Assembly: GCA_964614945.1 (NCBI GenBank)
Contig: CAZTNW010000001.1
Coordinates: 482,750-546,749, forward strand
DNA length: 64,000 nt
Direction: 5' to 3'
Origin: CAZTNW01 sp964614945
Lineage (GTDB): Bacteria; Caldisericota; JANLFM01
In this document: positions 7,292 to 15,307 of the stretch, one piece after another
Layout of the letters: every line of letters starts with the position of its first letter
Position numbering within the stretch: the stretch's first letter is position 1
The notes under the pieces: model-generated
The model's database searches: none
What the model saw: only the letters and a program-made list of their open reading frames with translations
Told to the model about the DNA's origin: nothing
Position numbers and translations under genes: made by a program

Positions 7292-8038
7292 ATGGAACTT
7301 TCACTTACACAACGAGTTTTTAAAGAGAATAAACCTTTTGTACTATTTCACACTCATAGTGCCACACGTGAGGCAATTGAAAAAGCTATTGCGAGTGGCA
7401 AAAGCATGGATTTAGATATTTCCGTTGATGAATCCGGAAGTCCTTATCTCGGACATTCCAAAGAATATTATGAAAAAACAGTGAGGTCCCAGCCAGAAAC
7501 AATGTCGTTTGCAGAAGCAATCGAGTTAGTTGGTAAAGCAACAATTCCAGTAATAGTTGATTGCAAACACTACAATGCTTGGCCTACAGTTGAGAATGTA
7601 ATTAGTAGAATTGGCGCGCACCGGTGCTTGGTTCATTCATTTGCTACTGAACTGAAATTTGACTATGAACATAACGACCACGACTATCTTACTGAATGGT
7701 CGCCAATCAAAAAGCTAACCGATATAAAAGAAAAATTTCCGTCGGTGACCATTGCGGCCAGTTGTAAATTTCTTCCAAGAGATCTTTTGACCTCTGGGCA
7801 ATATCAAGAAGTTCTAACAAAAATTAGAAATATTCTTAAGACAAACAAGGTAGATACAGTTTGCTTGAATGTTCCTGACAATACAATGTCTGACGAAACT
7901 TTAGAATTTTTCTTGAAAGAGAAGATTCTTCCCCATCTTGGAATCGACGATGTGGATACATCTGAATTTTCGCAACTATATCTTGGTGAAACAGATATTT
8001 TGGCAAATGCGTCAGAAGCTAAAATTCTCGGTTATTAG
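7292..8038 (+). CDS. Uncharacterised protein resembling a PLC-like/glycerophosphodiester phosphodiesterase barrel
   Basis: 248 residues, no signal peptide or membrane segment. The pattern is that of a small TIM-barrel phosphodiesterase: FHTHSA near residue 20 (in the place of the HRG His), MDLDISVDESGSPYLGHS (place of E-x-D plus the second catalytic His), IPVIVDCK (strand ending in Lys) and HRCLVHSFA (strand ending in S-F). The first acidic residue is Asp rather than the usual Glu. I see this from motif spacing only, so the family call is tentative. It is paired with the XRE gene just upstream, at the right end of the foreign island. Cellular role unknown. Nucleotide or lipid-headgroup hydrolysis would be a guess. 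Confidence 0.5.
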   Translation: MELSLTQRVFKENKPFVLFHTHSATREAIEKAIASGKSMDLDISVDESGSPYLGHSKEYYEKTVRSQPETMSFAEAIELVGKATIPVIVDCKHYNAWPTVENVISRIGAHRCLVHSFATELKFDYEHNDHDYLTEWSPIKKLTDIKEKFPSVTIAASCKFLPRDLLTSGQYQEVLTKIRNILKTNKVDTVCLNVPDNTMSDETLEFFLKEKILPHLGIDDVDTSEFSQLYLGETDILANASEAKILGY

Positions 8039-8286
8039 CAAGAAAGAATTTACCGCCAAAGATTAGAATTGCTAAGATTTTAGTAGCGGCCTATCGCCCG
8101 CGAAAAACTTGAAATTGTCCTTTTTGCTCCCGCTTCAAGGCGAGGCGGGCGGAAGGGGAGTTCGGGGATTCTGAGTAGGATTGCGGTGACGGTCATCGGT
8201 TTACAAGACAGGGCTTATGCCTTATTTATAGGGGGTGGCCTTAAAAGATGGGGCTGTTCAATTCGCACCACATGCGGAGGTGTCTC

Positions 8287-8622
8287 ATGTTTCAGCAGGA
8301 TGAATCCATAAGTCTCATCCGCTTCTGCGGCTCCGATTGTAGCAACTGTAATACCTACAAACGCTTTCTGGAGGGGGATGAGAGCGAACTGGTTAGCACC
8401 GAAAGTAACTATCGGTGCTGCTGGCTTCCCAAAGATTATCCTAGGGGCAGGGATTGCGAGATCCGGATCTGCTGCGAGGATAAAGGGATTTCGTTTTGCG
8501 GCGAATGTGCCCGATTCGCAGGATGCGCCATAATCGAAGAGTTCTATTCGAAACCCGGCTACCACGAATTGAGGGCAAGAATGCTTGGGGAAATCGTAAG
8601 AAGGAGAGGGGGCGCCGCCTGA
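8287..8622 (+). CDS. DUF3795 cysteine-rich protein
   Basis: 111 residues from the ATG at 8287, chosen because GGAGG (8276-8280) stands six bases in front. An upstream ATG at 8248 lacks one. Cysteines follow the DUF3795 pattern: CGSDCSNCNTY at the start, YRCCW, then C-E-I-R-I-C-C and FCGECARFAGC, probably binding zinc or an Fe-S cluster. Function of the family is not established. At least two more members lie at 9542 and 35551 in this window, with a decayed fourth at 45788-46110. This gene marks the return to host-like base composition after the island. Confidence 0.75.
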   Translation: MFQQDESISLIRFCGSDCSNCNTYKRFLEGDESELVSTESNYRCCWLPKDYPRGRDCEIRICCEDKGISFCGECARFAGCAIIEEFYSKPGYHELRARMLGEIVRRRGGAA

Positions 8623-8715
8623 CAGGTACCCTATGCAGAGGGCTCTGAGACGAGAAAAATGAAAATTCGCGGATAAGGTGAAGGATATACCCGGTCTCGG
8701 TGAGGTGATAAAGCA

Positions 8716-9446
8716 ATGCTTTACTCAACTCTGGCAGAAGAGAACATTGCCTCTGAGCACATTTGTTGCGTCTTTTCAGACAAGAAGTGCACGGAGGGCT
8801 ATGAGCTTAAGAAGCAATGGCTAAGAGGAGAATTCTACAACGGCTACGTATTCCGACGGATTGATGAAAGAGCGAAGTATTCATCGAGTACGGCCCAGCG
8901 GAAAAAGCATGGGTAGTCCTGACAGCACCCAACTACTGATGATCGGGCGTTTCTGGGTTTCTGGCCAATACAAAGGCAAGGGGCATGGTAAAGCCTTATT
9001 GCAGGAAGTGGTCGAAGCCGCCAGAGGCCAAAGGAAGGAGGGCCTTGTTGCTGTAATTGGAACAAAGAATTCCCACTTCATGAGCGACACCAAATGGTTG
9101 TTGGAACAAGGATCTGAACATAGAGCTGATTTTAAAAAAACAAGCAACCGACCGTGTTTCAACAACTATGTCAGAAGCGGTGAATGCCCTGTGAAGGAAG
9201 GCATTGTTGTCTACTATTCCAACCGATGTCCCTAGTCGGAATCCCTGATCAAAAAATCTCTGACTGAAACAGTAGAAAAACGACATTTGCCACTCAAGAT
9301 AATTAAGCTGAAAACAATAGAAGAAGCTCAATCTGCTCCGACACCTGCCACGATTTTTAGTCGTGTTCCGTGACGGCAAGTTCGTGACAACATATATCAG
9401 CGTTTGTCTGGGCAGTCGATTCGATAAAACCATTGGAAAAATATAA
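8716..9446 (+). pseudogene. Decayed YoaP-like GNAT acetyltransferase with thioredoxin-like tail
   Basis: Pieces in shifting frames rebuild one protein. The N-terminus (IASEHICCVFSDKKC... GYVFRRIDERAK) is followed by IEYGPAEKAW in another frame after a lost base near 8877. The acetyl-CoA site VSGQYKGKGHGKALLQ comes after a second lost base near 8936. A TAG at 9233-9235 follows YYSNRCP in frame. Then LPLKIIKLKTIEEAQSAPTP appears, and after one more shift the C-terminal FVTTYISVCLGSRFDK. Intact YoaP proteins (about 250 aa) have these segments in the same order. With three shifts and a stop this is real decay rather than an isolated sequencing error. Confidence 0.85.
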
Positions 9447-9541
9447 TAAAATGCAAGATAAGGGCAGTTGGGGAGCAAAATTATTAGCTAGTTGGCGCGT
9501 CAGGGCGTGCGCAGATTAATTAAACATAGGAAAGGATGAAG

Positions 9542-10009
9542 ATGACAGATTTAACCCAGGTCACATATTGTGGCTCTTACTGCGGGCTCTGTTCTCAGCG
9601 AAACCGCATTCCGCAACGAGCTAGAGATTTGCAGGAGTCGATGCGCAAGGAAGCCTGGGATCAGTGGGGTACAGAGATTCCCGGCTTCAAGGAGTTCTGG
9701 CTCTTTCTGAATCGTCTCGCGGAATCCGAATCGAGGTGTAGTTGCCGCGATGGCACATGCGGTCCTCCCTTCTGCGGGATCAGGAAGTGCATCCAGCAGA
9801 AGGGCGTTGAGATTTGCCCATTCTGTGCTGATTATCCCTGCTATCGGATCCTCGGGCTCGCCAGGGGCTACGTGTGCATGTTGGCAGACGCCGAGCGGAT
9901 GAAAAGCATAGGGATTGACGCCTGGATCGCGGAACAGGAAGAACGGCGGAAGACAGGTTTCGCCTACGTGGATATCCGTTGCCACCCCTATGAGGTGCCT
10001 GACAAATAG
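9542..10009 (+). CDS. DUF3795 cysteine-rich protein
   Basis: 155 residues. An ATG at 9536 is also possible, but AGGAAAGG (9528-9535) is better placed for 9542. CGSYCGLCSQR at the N-terminus, then CSCRDGTCGPPFCGIRKC and ICPFCADYPC give the family's clustered cysteines, suggesting a metal site. The middle insert (residues 20-60) is longer than in the 8287 paralogue. The gene stands alone with about 290 non-coding bases behind it. Role unknown. Confidence 0.75.
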   Translation: MTDLTQVTYCGSYCGLCSQRNRIPQRARDLQESMRKEAWDQWGTEIPGFKEFWLFLNRLAESESRCSCRDGTCGPPFCGIRKCIQQKGVEICPFCADYPCYRILGLARGYVCMLADAERMKSIGIDAWIAEQEERRKTGFAYVDIRCHPYEVPDK

Positions 10010-10301
10010 GAATCCTCTGCCAGGTGAAGGCCGATATTTATCAACTGTTTCATTATTACGCTTTGGCTGTTATTGAAGATTTAAATAAAAAGAGATATGT
10101 CCTTATCAATTAAGTGGTTTCCGAGTAATCTTCAGTCGCTATCCCGGGCCAATGGACGGGTTGCCTGAACCGGATCTTCCGATCCATTGGAATTCAAAAA
10201 TGAGATGGGGAATAACTGTTTATTGAGGGTCGAGATACTGAAAATTGGAGGAATTGTCAATCTTTAAAGGAGGTCTTCGGCTCGCATGAAGGAGATTTGA
10301 G

Positions 10302-10694
10302 ATGAAATATATCGTGGTAAAACGGTACGAAAGCCAATATCCGGATCCAATCACAGTCAAGAAGGGGGAAAAAGTTAAATTGGGAAAGAGATACGCTGGA
10401 TTAGAGAATTGGCCGAACTGGATCTACTGCCATAGCTTGCGCACTTCGAAAGAAGGATGGGTCCCAGAACAGATTATTAGAACAAAGGGTGAATACGGGG
10501 TACTGATAGCTAATTACACAGCTAAGGAGTTGGATGTTGAAAAGGGAGAGCAAGTGACAGGGGAGAGGGAGTTGAATGAGTGGATCTGGTGCAGGCGGGA
10601 CAGGGATTATGAAGAGGGATGGGTGCCGAAAATCAACCTGAGAGAAAAAGGGGAGGGTAGGCTAATCGATCCCTCATCTTTCGAAATAGGGTAA
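10302..10694 (+). CDS. Small protein with two SH3-like repeats
   Basis: 130 residues, preceded by GGAGA. Two similar halves can be aligned: first VKKGEKVKLGKR... NWPNWIYCHS... KEGWVPEQI, then VEKGEQVTGERE... LNEWIWCRRD... EEGWVPKINL. Each has the alternating strands and the W-V-P motif of variant bacterial SH3 domains. There is no signal peptide, so it is cytoplasmic. It is followed after two bases by a HEAT-repeat gene, probably co-transcribed. Binding partner unknown. Confidence 0.7.
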   Translation: MKYIVVKRYESQYPDPITVKKGEKVKLGKRYAGLENWPNWIYCHSLRTSKEGWVPEQIIRTKGEYGVLIANYTAKELDVEKGEQVTGERELNEWIWCRRDRDYEEGWVPKINLREKGEGRLIDPSSFEIG

Positions 10695-10696
10695 CC

Positions 10697-11251
10697 ATGG
10701 ATCTCAAGGGTTTCGAATCGAAAAAGGCAAGCATCAGATACGCGTGCGCGAAACAGGCGGTTGCCCTCTCCGTGGAATCTCCGGCCGAACTATATCCCGA
10801 TTTCGATTTCTTCCTCCAGCTCCTCCAGGGGGAGAACAAGATCGTCAAATGGACGGCAATCCAGGTGATAGGGAACCTCTCCCGCGTCGACTCACAGAAA
10901 AAGGTGGATACGATCCTCCTCAGCCTCTTCGCCCTTCTTCATGATCCGATGATGATCACGGCGGCAAACGCCATCAAGACCTTAGGAGAAATAGGCAGGT
11001 GGAAGCCGGAGCTCAAAGAGAGGATCGCGAGCGAGCTGCTGAAGGTCGAAGGGGCATGCCACTTGAACAAAGGGAAGTCCTCCCCGGAATGCCGCAACGT
11101 GGCGATCCGCCACGTGCTCAACGCGCTCGAAAAATTGGGGGAAGAAGCGTGCGGGAGAGCAAGCATCCGATCTTTTCTGAAGAGACAGACCGAAAACACC
11201 AGATCCAACGTGAGGGAGCGGGCGCAAGCATTATTGAAGAAGCTGGGATAA
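10697..11251 (+). CDS. HEAT-repeat-like helical protein
   Basis: 184 residues, almost all alpha-helical, with repeated helix pairs of HEAT type (IRYACAKQAVALS, VKWTAIQVIGNLSR, ITAANAIKTLGEI, RNVAIRHVLNALEKLG, NVRERAQALLKKLG). No catalytic motif. Such proteins are usually scaffolds for other proteins. The gene directly follows the SH3-like gene and a shared role is likely but unknown. A 9-bp hairpin at 11269-11301 follows, without a T-run. Confidence 0.65.
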   Translation: MDLKGFESKKASIRYACAKQAVALSVESPAELYPDFDFFLQLLQGENKIVKWTAIQVIGNLSRVDSQKKVDTILLSLFALLHDPMMITAANAIKTLGEIGRWKPELKERIASELLKVEGACHLNKGKSSPECRNVAIRHVLNALEKLGEEACGRASIRSFLKRQTENTRSNVRERAQALLKKLG

Positions 11252-11494
11252 AAAGGGCTGAACTAACACGAGAGCGCCCGCCGCTATGACGAGCGCTCTC
11301 GGCAAGAGGGAAAAAGGGGAGAGGGTTAGAAAAGGAGGGTTGTTTTTGCTGTCTCTCGTTTTCTTTTGTCTAAAAGATTAGACGTAAAAAAAGACGTTAA
11401 AGTTCGACATTTCCCCGCTAAGTTCGAAAGTGTTTTCCGCCCCAGGAATAAAAGCGACTCCGCAGCAGGTTACAAAGAAAAAAGGAGGAATAAA

Positions 11495-11995
11495 GTGGAA
11501 AAAGAGAAAGCTGCGGAGGCCCTGAAGGAATCTATGGCCATCGAGCTTCAAGGCCGGGAATTCTATCTCGTAGCGGCAGAGAAAACAGAAGACGAGAGAG
11601 GCAAGGAAATTTTTTCCTTTCTCTCGCGGGAAGAGCAGAGGCACTTTCAGTACATCCGTAATGCTTACGACAACATCATGGAGGGCAAGGCTTTCCTTCT
11701 GGAGATACCTGAGAGGCCTGAATCTTACATGGAGGCGGAGATTTTCTCTCCCGAGTTCAAAAAAAGGATCGGCGGGAAGAACTTTGCGGCCTCGGCCTTG
11801 GGCATCGGCATCCTGCTCGAAAAAAATTCCTTCGAACTCTATTCGAATCTGGCGCGGATGTCTTCTTCCGACGATTTAAGAAATCTTTATTTCCATTTGA
11901 GCCGGTGGGAGAAAACGCACTACGAGATGCTTAACAGGGAATGGGAGAGCATCAAGGAGGACTTCTGGGCGCAGAATCGTTTCGCGCCATTTTAG
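11495..11995 (+). CDS. Ferritin-like (rubrerythrin-type diiron) protein
   Basis: 166 residues from GTG 11495, chosen because AAAGGAGG (11481-11488) lies just upstream. The open frame reaches back to 11366 without a ribosome site. A four-helix diiron bundle is suggested by ALKESMAIELQGREFY (first Glu), EEQRHFQYI (E-x-x-H), LLEKNSFELYSNLA and a final EKTHYEML (second E-x-x-H type motif). No rubredoxin zinc domain is present. Family members store iron or remove peroxide in anaerobes. Stands alone. Confidence 0.75.
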   Translation: MEKEKAAEALKESMAIELQGREFYLVAAEKTEDERGKEIFSFLSREEQRHFQYIRNAYDNIMEGKAFLLEIPERPESYMEAEIFSPEFKKRIGGKNFAASALGIGILLEKNSFELYSNLARMSSSDDLRNLYFHLSRWEKTHYEMLNREWESIKEDFWAQNRFAPF

Positions 11996-12032
11996 AAAAT
12001 GAAACAAGGATCGGAAAGGCTAAGGTGAGAAA

Positions 12033-12395
12033 ATGGAAGAGGTTTTTCAAGAACCGGCTACGTTCCGTCTGAAGGTCACCGGGATAAAGGGCGCAGAACA
12101 AGGTAAGCGGCCGACTGAAGTCTGCCGCGTAGCCCATTATCCCGGGCAGGTCTTCGAGTTCTCCTACGCCACCCCTGAGGGGCTCTGCGGGGAATGCTAC
12201 CATGGCATGTATGGCTTGATCGTGGCTCTCAGATCCCTGGGAGACATGCGCCAGATCTCTAACTCAAAAGATGAAGACAAGGTCAGCTACAAATGCCCCA
12301 AGCGGAGTGATCAGCTTCGAGCTGGAGAGGACTATCCTGGAAAGATAAGTTCAGCCCGATTTCCTCCTGCGGAAGAGAAGAATGATCGTCCCTGA
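12033..12395 (+). CDS. TIGR04076-family protein with frameshifted C-terminus
   Basis: The family core is visible: KVTGIKGAEQGK, YPGQVFEF, TPEGLCGECYHGMYGLIVALRSLG and YKCP. At about 12306-12311 the frame leaves the family pattern. In the +1 frame the DNA then reads ISFELERTILER and stops at 12346-12348, which is the usual hydrophobic end (V-x-F-x-I/L-E). Loss of two bases in a GTGTG-like run would explain it. The formal ORF runs on to 12395 and overlaps the 3' end of the DedA gene. Function of the family is unknown. Confidence 0.65.
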   Translation: MEEVFQEPATFRLKVTGIKGAEQGKRPTEVCRVAHYPGQVFEFSYATPEGLCGECYHGMYGLIVALRSLGDMRQISNSKDEDKVSYKCPKRSDQLRAGEDYPGKISSARFPPAEEKNDRP

Positions 12396-12962
12396 GATCA
12401 ACAGGATGAAAATTGCGACGAGGACATAGAGGATAGGGCCGTGCATCGCGGCGTAAATACCCTCCCAATTCTCTCCTAAAAGAAGCCCCAGCCAGGCAAA
12501 GAGCCAGCACCAGAGGAACGAGCCGATCGTGGATAGAAGTAGGAAACGCCATACCCGCAATTTTGCTGATCCTGCAGGATAGGAGACAACTCCCCGCAGA
12601 ATAGGTAAAAGCCGGGCCCAGAAGACAATACTCTGCCCGTAACGAGCGAACCATTTCTTCGCCCTATCGAGAGAGCGAGGTGATACGAGCAGGAATCTTC
12701 CAACGCGCCCCATGGCCTTATCCCCCCATCTCCTCCCCACAAGATAGGAGAGGTAGGATCCGGTGGTGCAGCCGAGGGTGCCTGCGATAACAGCCTCCCA
12801 CAACTCCATCTGTCCCTGGAAAACAAGGAATCCGGCCAAGGGCATGATCACTTCGGAGGGCAGGGGAGCGCCCATACTCTCCACTGTCATCGTCAAGAAG
12901 ACAGCCCAGGAGCCGAAATTTAAAACAAGGATCTTCAGGTACTCTGTGAACTGCTCAAACAT
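12351..12962 (-). CDS. DedA-family membrane protein (SNARE-associated/VTT domain)
   Basis: 203 residues from ATG 12962. Longer upstream ORF sequence does not belong to the family. Typical DedA features: ESMGAPLPSEVIMPLAGFL near the N-terminus, GTLGCTTGSYLSYLVGRRWG, the charged GRFLLVSPRSLDRAKKWFARYG segment, RLLPILRGVVSYPAGSAKL, and C-terminal membrane helices. Members are lipid scramblase/flippase-like proteins involved in envelope maintenance. It converges on the preceding TIGR04076 gene. Confidence 0.9.
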   Translation of the reverse strand: MFEQFTEYLKILVLNFGSWAVFLTMTVESMGAPLPSEVIMPLAGFLVFQGQMELWEAVIAGTLGCTTGSYLSYLVGRRWGDKAMGRVGRFLLVSPRSLDRAKKWFARYGQSIVFWARLLPILRGVVSYPAGSAKLRVWRFLLLSTIGSFLWCWLFAWLGLLLGENWEGIYAAMHGPILYVLVAIFILLISGTIILLFRRRKSG

Positions 12963-13025
12963 AAGTGTAGAATACGAAAGAACGAGAAGGATTGGCAACC
13001 TCCAATATAGATAAGGAGAACAGAG

Positions 13026-13340
13026 ATGCTCGATAAGGAAACGGCCCTGCAGGCATTGCGGGAAGTATATGATCCGGAAATCCCTATTAATATCGTCGAT
13101 CTGGGCTTGATATACGATGTAGCGATTGAGGCAGGGAATAAAATCCGTGTTAAAATGACCCTGACCGCTCCGGGATGCCCACTGGCGGCTTCCATTTCCG
13201 GGGAGGTCAAGAACCGCCTCGAAGCGATCGAGGGAGTACAGGAAACTACCGTAGAGATGGTCTGGGATCCACCTTGGTCGCCGGAGAGAATCAACAAGAA
13301 GGCACTGGAGAACCTCTTCCGCCAACGGGCGGAAGAGTAA
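13026..13340 (+). CDS. MIP18/DUF59-family Fe-S assembly factor
   Basis: 104 residues, SD AAGGAG in front of the ATG. Family pattern: VYDPEIPINIVDLGLIYDV, then MTLTAPGCPLAASI with the conserved Cys, and VWDPPWSPERIN. Such SufT/PaaD-like proteins help mature Fe-S clusters. It lies 31 bases before fhs and is probably co-transcribed with it. Its client proteins cannot be told from the sequence. Confidence 0.88.
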   Translation: MLDKETALQALREVYDPEIPINIVDLGLIYDVAIEAGNKIRVKMTLTAPGCPLAASISGEVKNRLEAIEGVQETTVEMVWDPPWSPERINKKALENLFRQRAEE

Positions 13341-13371
13341 ATCCTCATCTCCCACAATGTGAAGGAGTACC

Positions 13372-15003
13372 TTGCTTAAAATTATCCATGTTGCAAAAGA
13401 AATAGGTTTAATTGACGCCGAGCTGGAGCTCCACGGGGCCTATAAAGCCAAAGTGCAGCCGGAAGCCTTGCTCGAGCGGGAGCGGTGCCCGGAGGGGAAG
13501 CTGATCCTCGTCACCTCAATCAGCCCCACGCCCGCGGGAGAGGGGAAAACAGTAACCTCCATCGGCTTGGCCCAGGCTTTCGAGAAAATCGGAAAAAGGT
13601 GCATTCTCTGCCTGCGGGAGCCATCGCTCGGGCCCAATTTCGGCATCAAGGGAGGGGCCACGGGAGGAGGAGCCTCGTGCGTGCTGCCGGCGGACGACAT
13701 CAACCTGCATTTCACGGGCGACATCCACGCCATTACGACCAGCCACAATCTACTGGCCGCTCTGATCGACAACCACATTCACCATAGCAACGAGTTGCGC
13801 ATCGACCCTCGTCGCATCCTGTGGCCGCGTGCCCTGGATTTGAACGATCGCGCCCTGCGCCATATCGTCGTGGGGCTGGGGCCCGAAGGCGGGCTTCCCC
13901 GCGAGGATCGCTTCCTTATTACCACGGCATCCGAAGTGATGGCCGTACTCTGTCTCTCGAAGGATTATTCCGATTTAAAGGAGCGCTTGAGTAAAATCAT
14001 TGTCGCTCTGAACGAAAAAAGTGAGGCCGTCACGGCGGGCGATCTTAAGGCGCAGGGCGCAATGGCCGCCCTTCTCAAAGATGCCATGAAGCCGAACCTG
14101 GTGCAGACGAGCGAGGGCACCGCCGCCTTCGTCCACGGAGGGCCTTTCGCCAACATTGCCCACGGAACTAATTCCATTGTCGCTACTCGCCTCGCTCTGA
14201 AGCTGGGAGAGATCGTGGTGCAGGAAGCAGGCTTCGGCGCCGACCTGGGAGCGGAAAAGTTCGTAGATATCGTCTGCCGGCAAGGAGAATTTCACCCTGC
14301 TTGCGCCGTGATCGTCGTTTCCTGCCGCGCCCTCAAAATGCACGGGGGCGTGCCCAAGGGAAACCTGGAGCGGGAGAACCCTGGGGCTATTCGCCGCGGG
14401 AGCTCGAATTTGCTCAAGCAGGTGGAGATTGTCAAACGTCTCCACCTGCACCCGATTGTCGCCATCAACAGGTTTCCTTTCGACACGGAAAAGGAATTGC
14501 TCGCCATAGCGGAAGTCTGCGACAAAATCGGGGTTCCTTACGCCCTGAGCGAGGTCTTCTCTAAAGGCGGTAATGGAGGCCAGGAGCTGGCCAGGATCGC
14601 CTGCAGAGTACTGAAAAAACCTCTGCGCTACCAGCCGCTTTACGAATTGACGATGCCGATCAAGGACAAGATCTCAAAGATCGCAACGGAAATTTACGGT
14701 GCTTCCGATGTCCGCTATGCTCCGGCTGCAGAGAAGCAGCTTGGGCGCCTGGAAAAGACCGCTTCCGCCGATCTTCCCGTCTGCATGGCCAAAACCCAGT
14801 ATAGTCTCTCCGATAATCCTTCCTTGTTGGGCCGGCCTCGTAACTTCACGATTACGGTCAACGAGATCCGCCTTTCTCAAGGGGCTGGTTTTGTGGTCGT
14901 GCTCTGTGGTGACGTCCTGACGATGCCCGGCCTGCCGAAAATTCCCGTCGCCGAGCGAGTCGACCTCGATCCCCGAGGTAAGATCGTCGGCCTGGTGGAT
15001 TAA
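13372..15003 (+). CDS. fhs: Formate-tetrahydrofolate ligase
   Basis: ATP-dependent activation of formate to 10-formyl-THF, the first folate step of the Wood-Ljungdahl pathway or of one-carbon supply in anaerobes. 543 residues, close to full family length (about 555). N-terminal SISPTPAGEGKTVTSIGLAQA is the P-loop. CLREPSLGPNFGIKGGATGGG, HFTGDIHAITTSHNLLAALIDNH and FVHGGPFANIAHGTNS are family signatures. C-terminal TMPGLPKIPVAERVDLD is the usual end. TTG start with GAAGGAG in front. A hairpin terminator follows. Confidence 0.96.
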   Translation: MLKIIHVAKEIGLIDAELELHGAYKAKVQPEALLERERCPEGKLILVTSISPTPAGEGKTVTSIGLAQAFEKIGKRCILCLREPSLGPNFGIKGGATGGGASCVLPADDINLHFTGDIHAITTSHNLLAALIDNHIHHSNELRIDPRRILWPRALDLNDRALRHIVVGLGPEGGLPREDRFLITTASEVMAVLCLSKDYSDLKERLSKIIVALNEKSEAVTAGDLKAQGAMAALLKDAMKPNLVQTSEGTAAFVHGGPFANIAHGTNSIVATRLALKLGEIVVQEAGFGADLGAEKFVDIVCRQGEFHPACAVIVVSCRALKMHGGVPKGNLERENPGAIRRGSSNLLKQVEIVKRLHLHPIVAINRFPFDTEKELLAIAEVCDKIGVPYALSEVFSKGGNGGQELARIACRVLKKPLRYQPLYELTMPIKDKISKIATEIYGASDVRYAPAAEKQLGRLEKTASADLPVCMAKTQYSLSDNPSLLGRPRNFTITVNEIRLSQGAGFVVVLCGDVLTMPGLPKIPVAERVDLDPRGKIVGLVD

Positions 15004-15011
15004 AAGAGGTT

Positions 15012-15044
15012 GAGAGCCCGGGTTGCGAACCGCTCCGGGCTCTC
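15012..15044. terminator. Hairpin terminator behind fhs
   Basis: GAGAGCCCGG (15012-15021) pairs with CCGGGCTCTC (15035-15044) around a 13-base loop, directly after the fhs stop. Only a short T-run follows. It may serve fhs and the opposite bS22-like gene. Confidence 0.6.
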
Positions 15045-15094
15045 TTGGAGAAAACTCTCTTTCAATACGAGGCTTTGCGCCTCGCTCTGCACAC

Positions 15095-15187
15095 TTATTT
15101 CTTGCGCTTGAAACGAAGAGCTTTTCTGCGTTTTTTCAATTTGTGTTTGCTGATCTTCTTTCGACGCTTCTTGATGACTGATCCCAT
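15095..15187 (-). CDS. Very short basic protein of the AURKAIP1/COX24 (bS22-like) family
   Basis: 30 codons plus TAA. The protein starts MGSVIKKRRKKISKHK and continues with LKKRRKALRFKRKK: about half of the residues are Lys or Arg. This matches the bacterial AURKAIP1/COX24 family, known as ribosomal protein bS22 in mycobacteria and related to mitochondrial mS38. An AGGGGG ribosome site precedes the ATG by eight bases. If real, it would sit on the small ribosomal subunit near the decoding centre. It is not part of a ribosomal operon here. Confidence 0.75.
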   Translation of the reverse strand: MGSVIKKRRKKISKHKLKKRRKALRFKRKK

Positions 15188-15307
15188 TCAATGGCCCCCT
15201 AAAGGGTATTCACAAGAGGGTAGTGTACCAGAAAAAGAGCGGTTTAGGAAGAGATAGGCCTTGAGGGAAAGGTGTTAAACTTATAAGTAAGGGAATGGAG
15301 GATGAAA

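Noticed and set aside
8039..8286. Second copy of the tRNA-Ser end (att site) at the right island border
   Set aside because: I searched by eye for the T-arm and acceptor sequence and found no match; only the base composition changes there.
11269..11301. Rho-independent terminator behind the HEAT-repeat gene
   Set aside because: The 9-bp stem is good but the loop is long and no T-run follows on either strand.
12963..13355. Upstream extension of the DedA frame
   Set aside because: It is antisense to the MIP18-like gene and has no DedA similarity; the family starts at the ATG at 12962.
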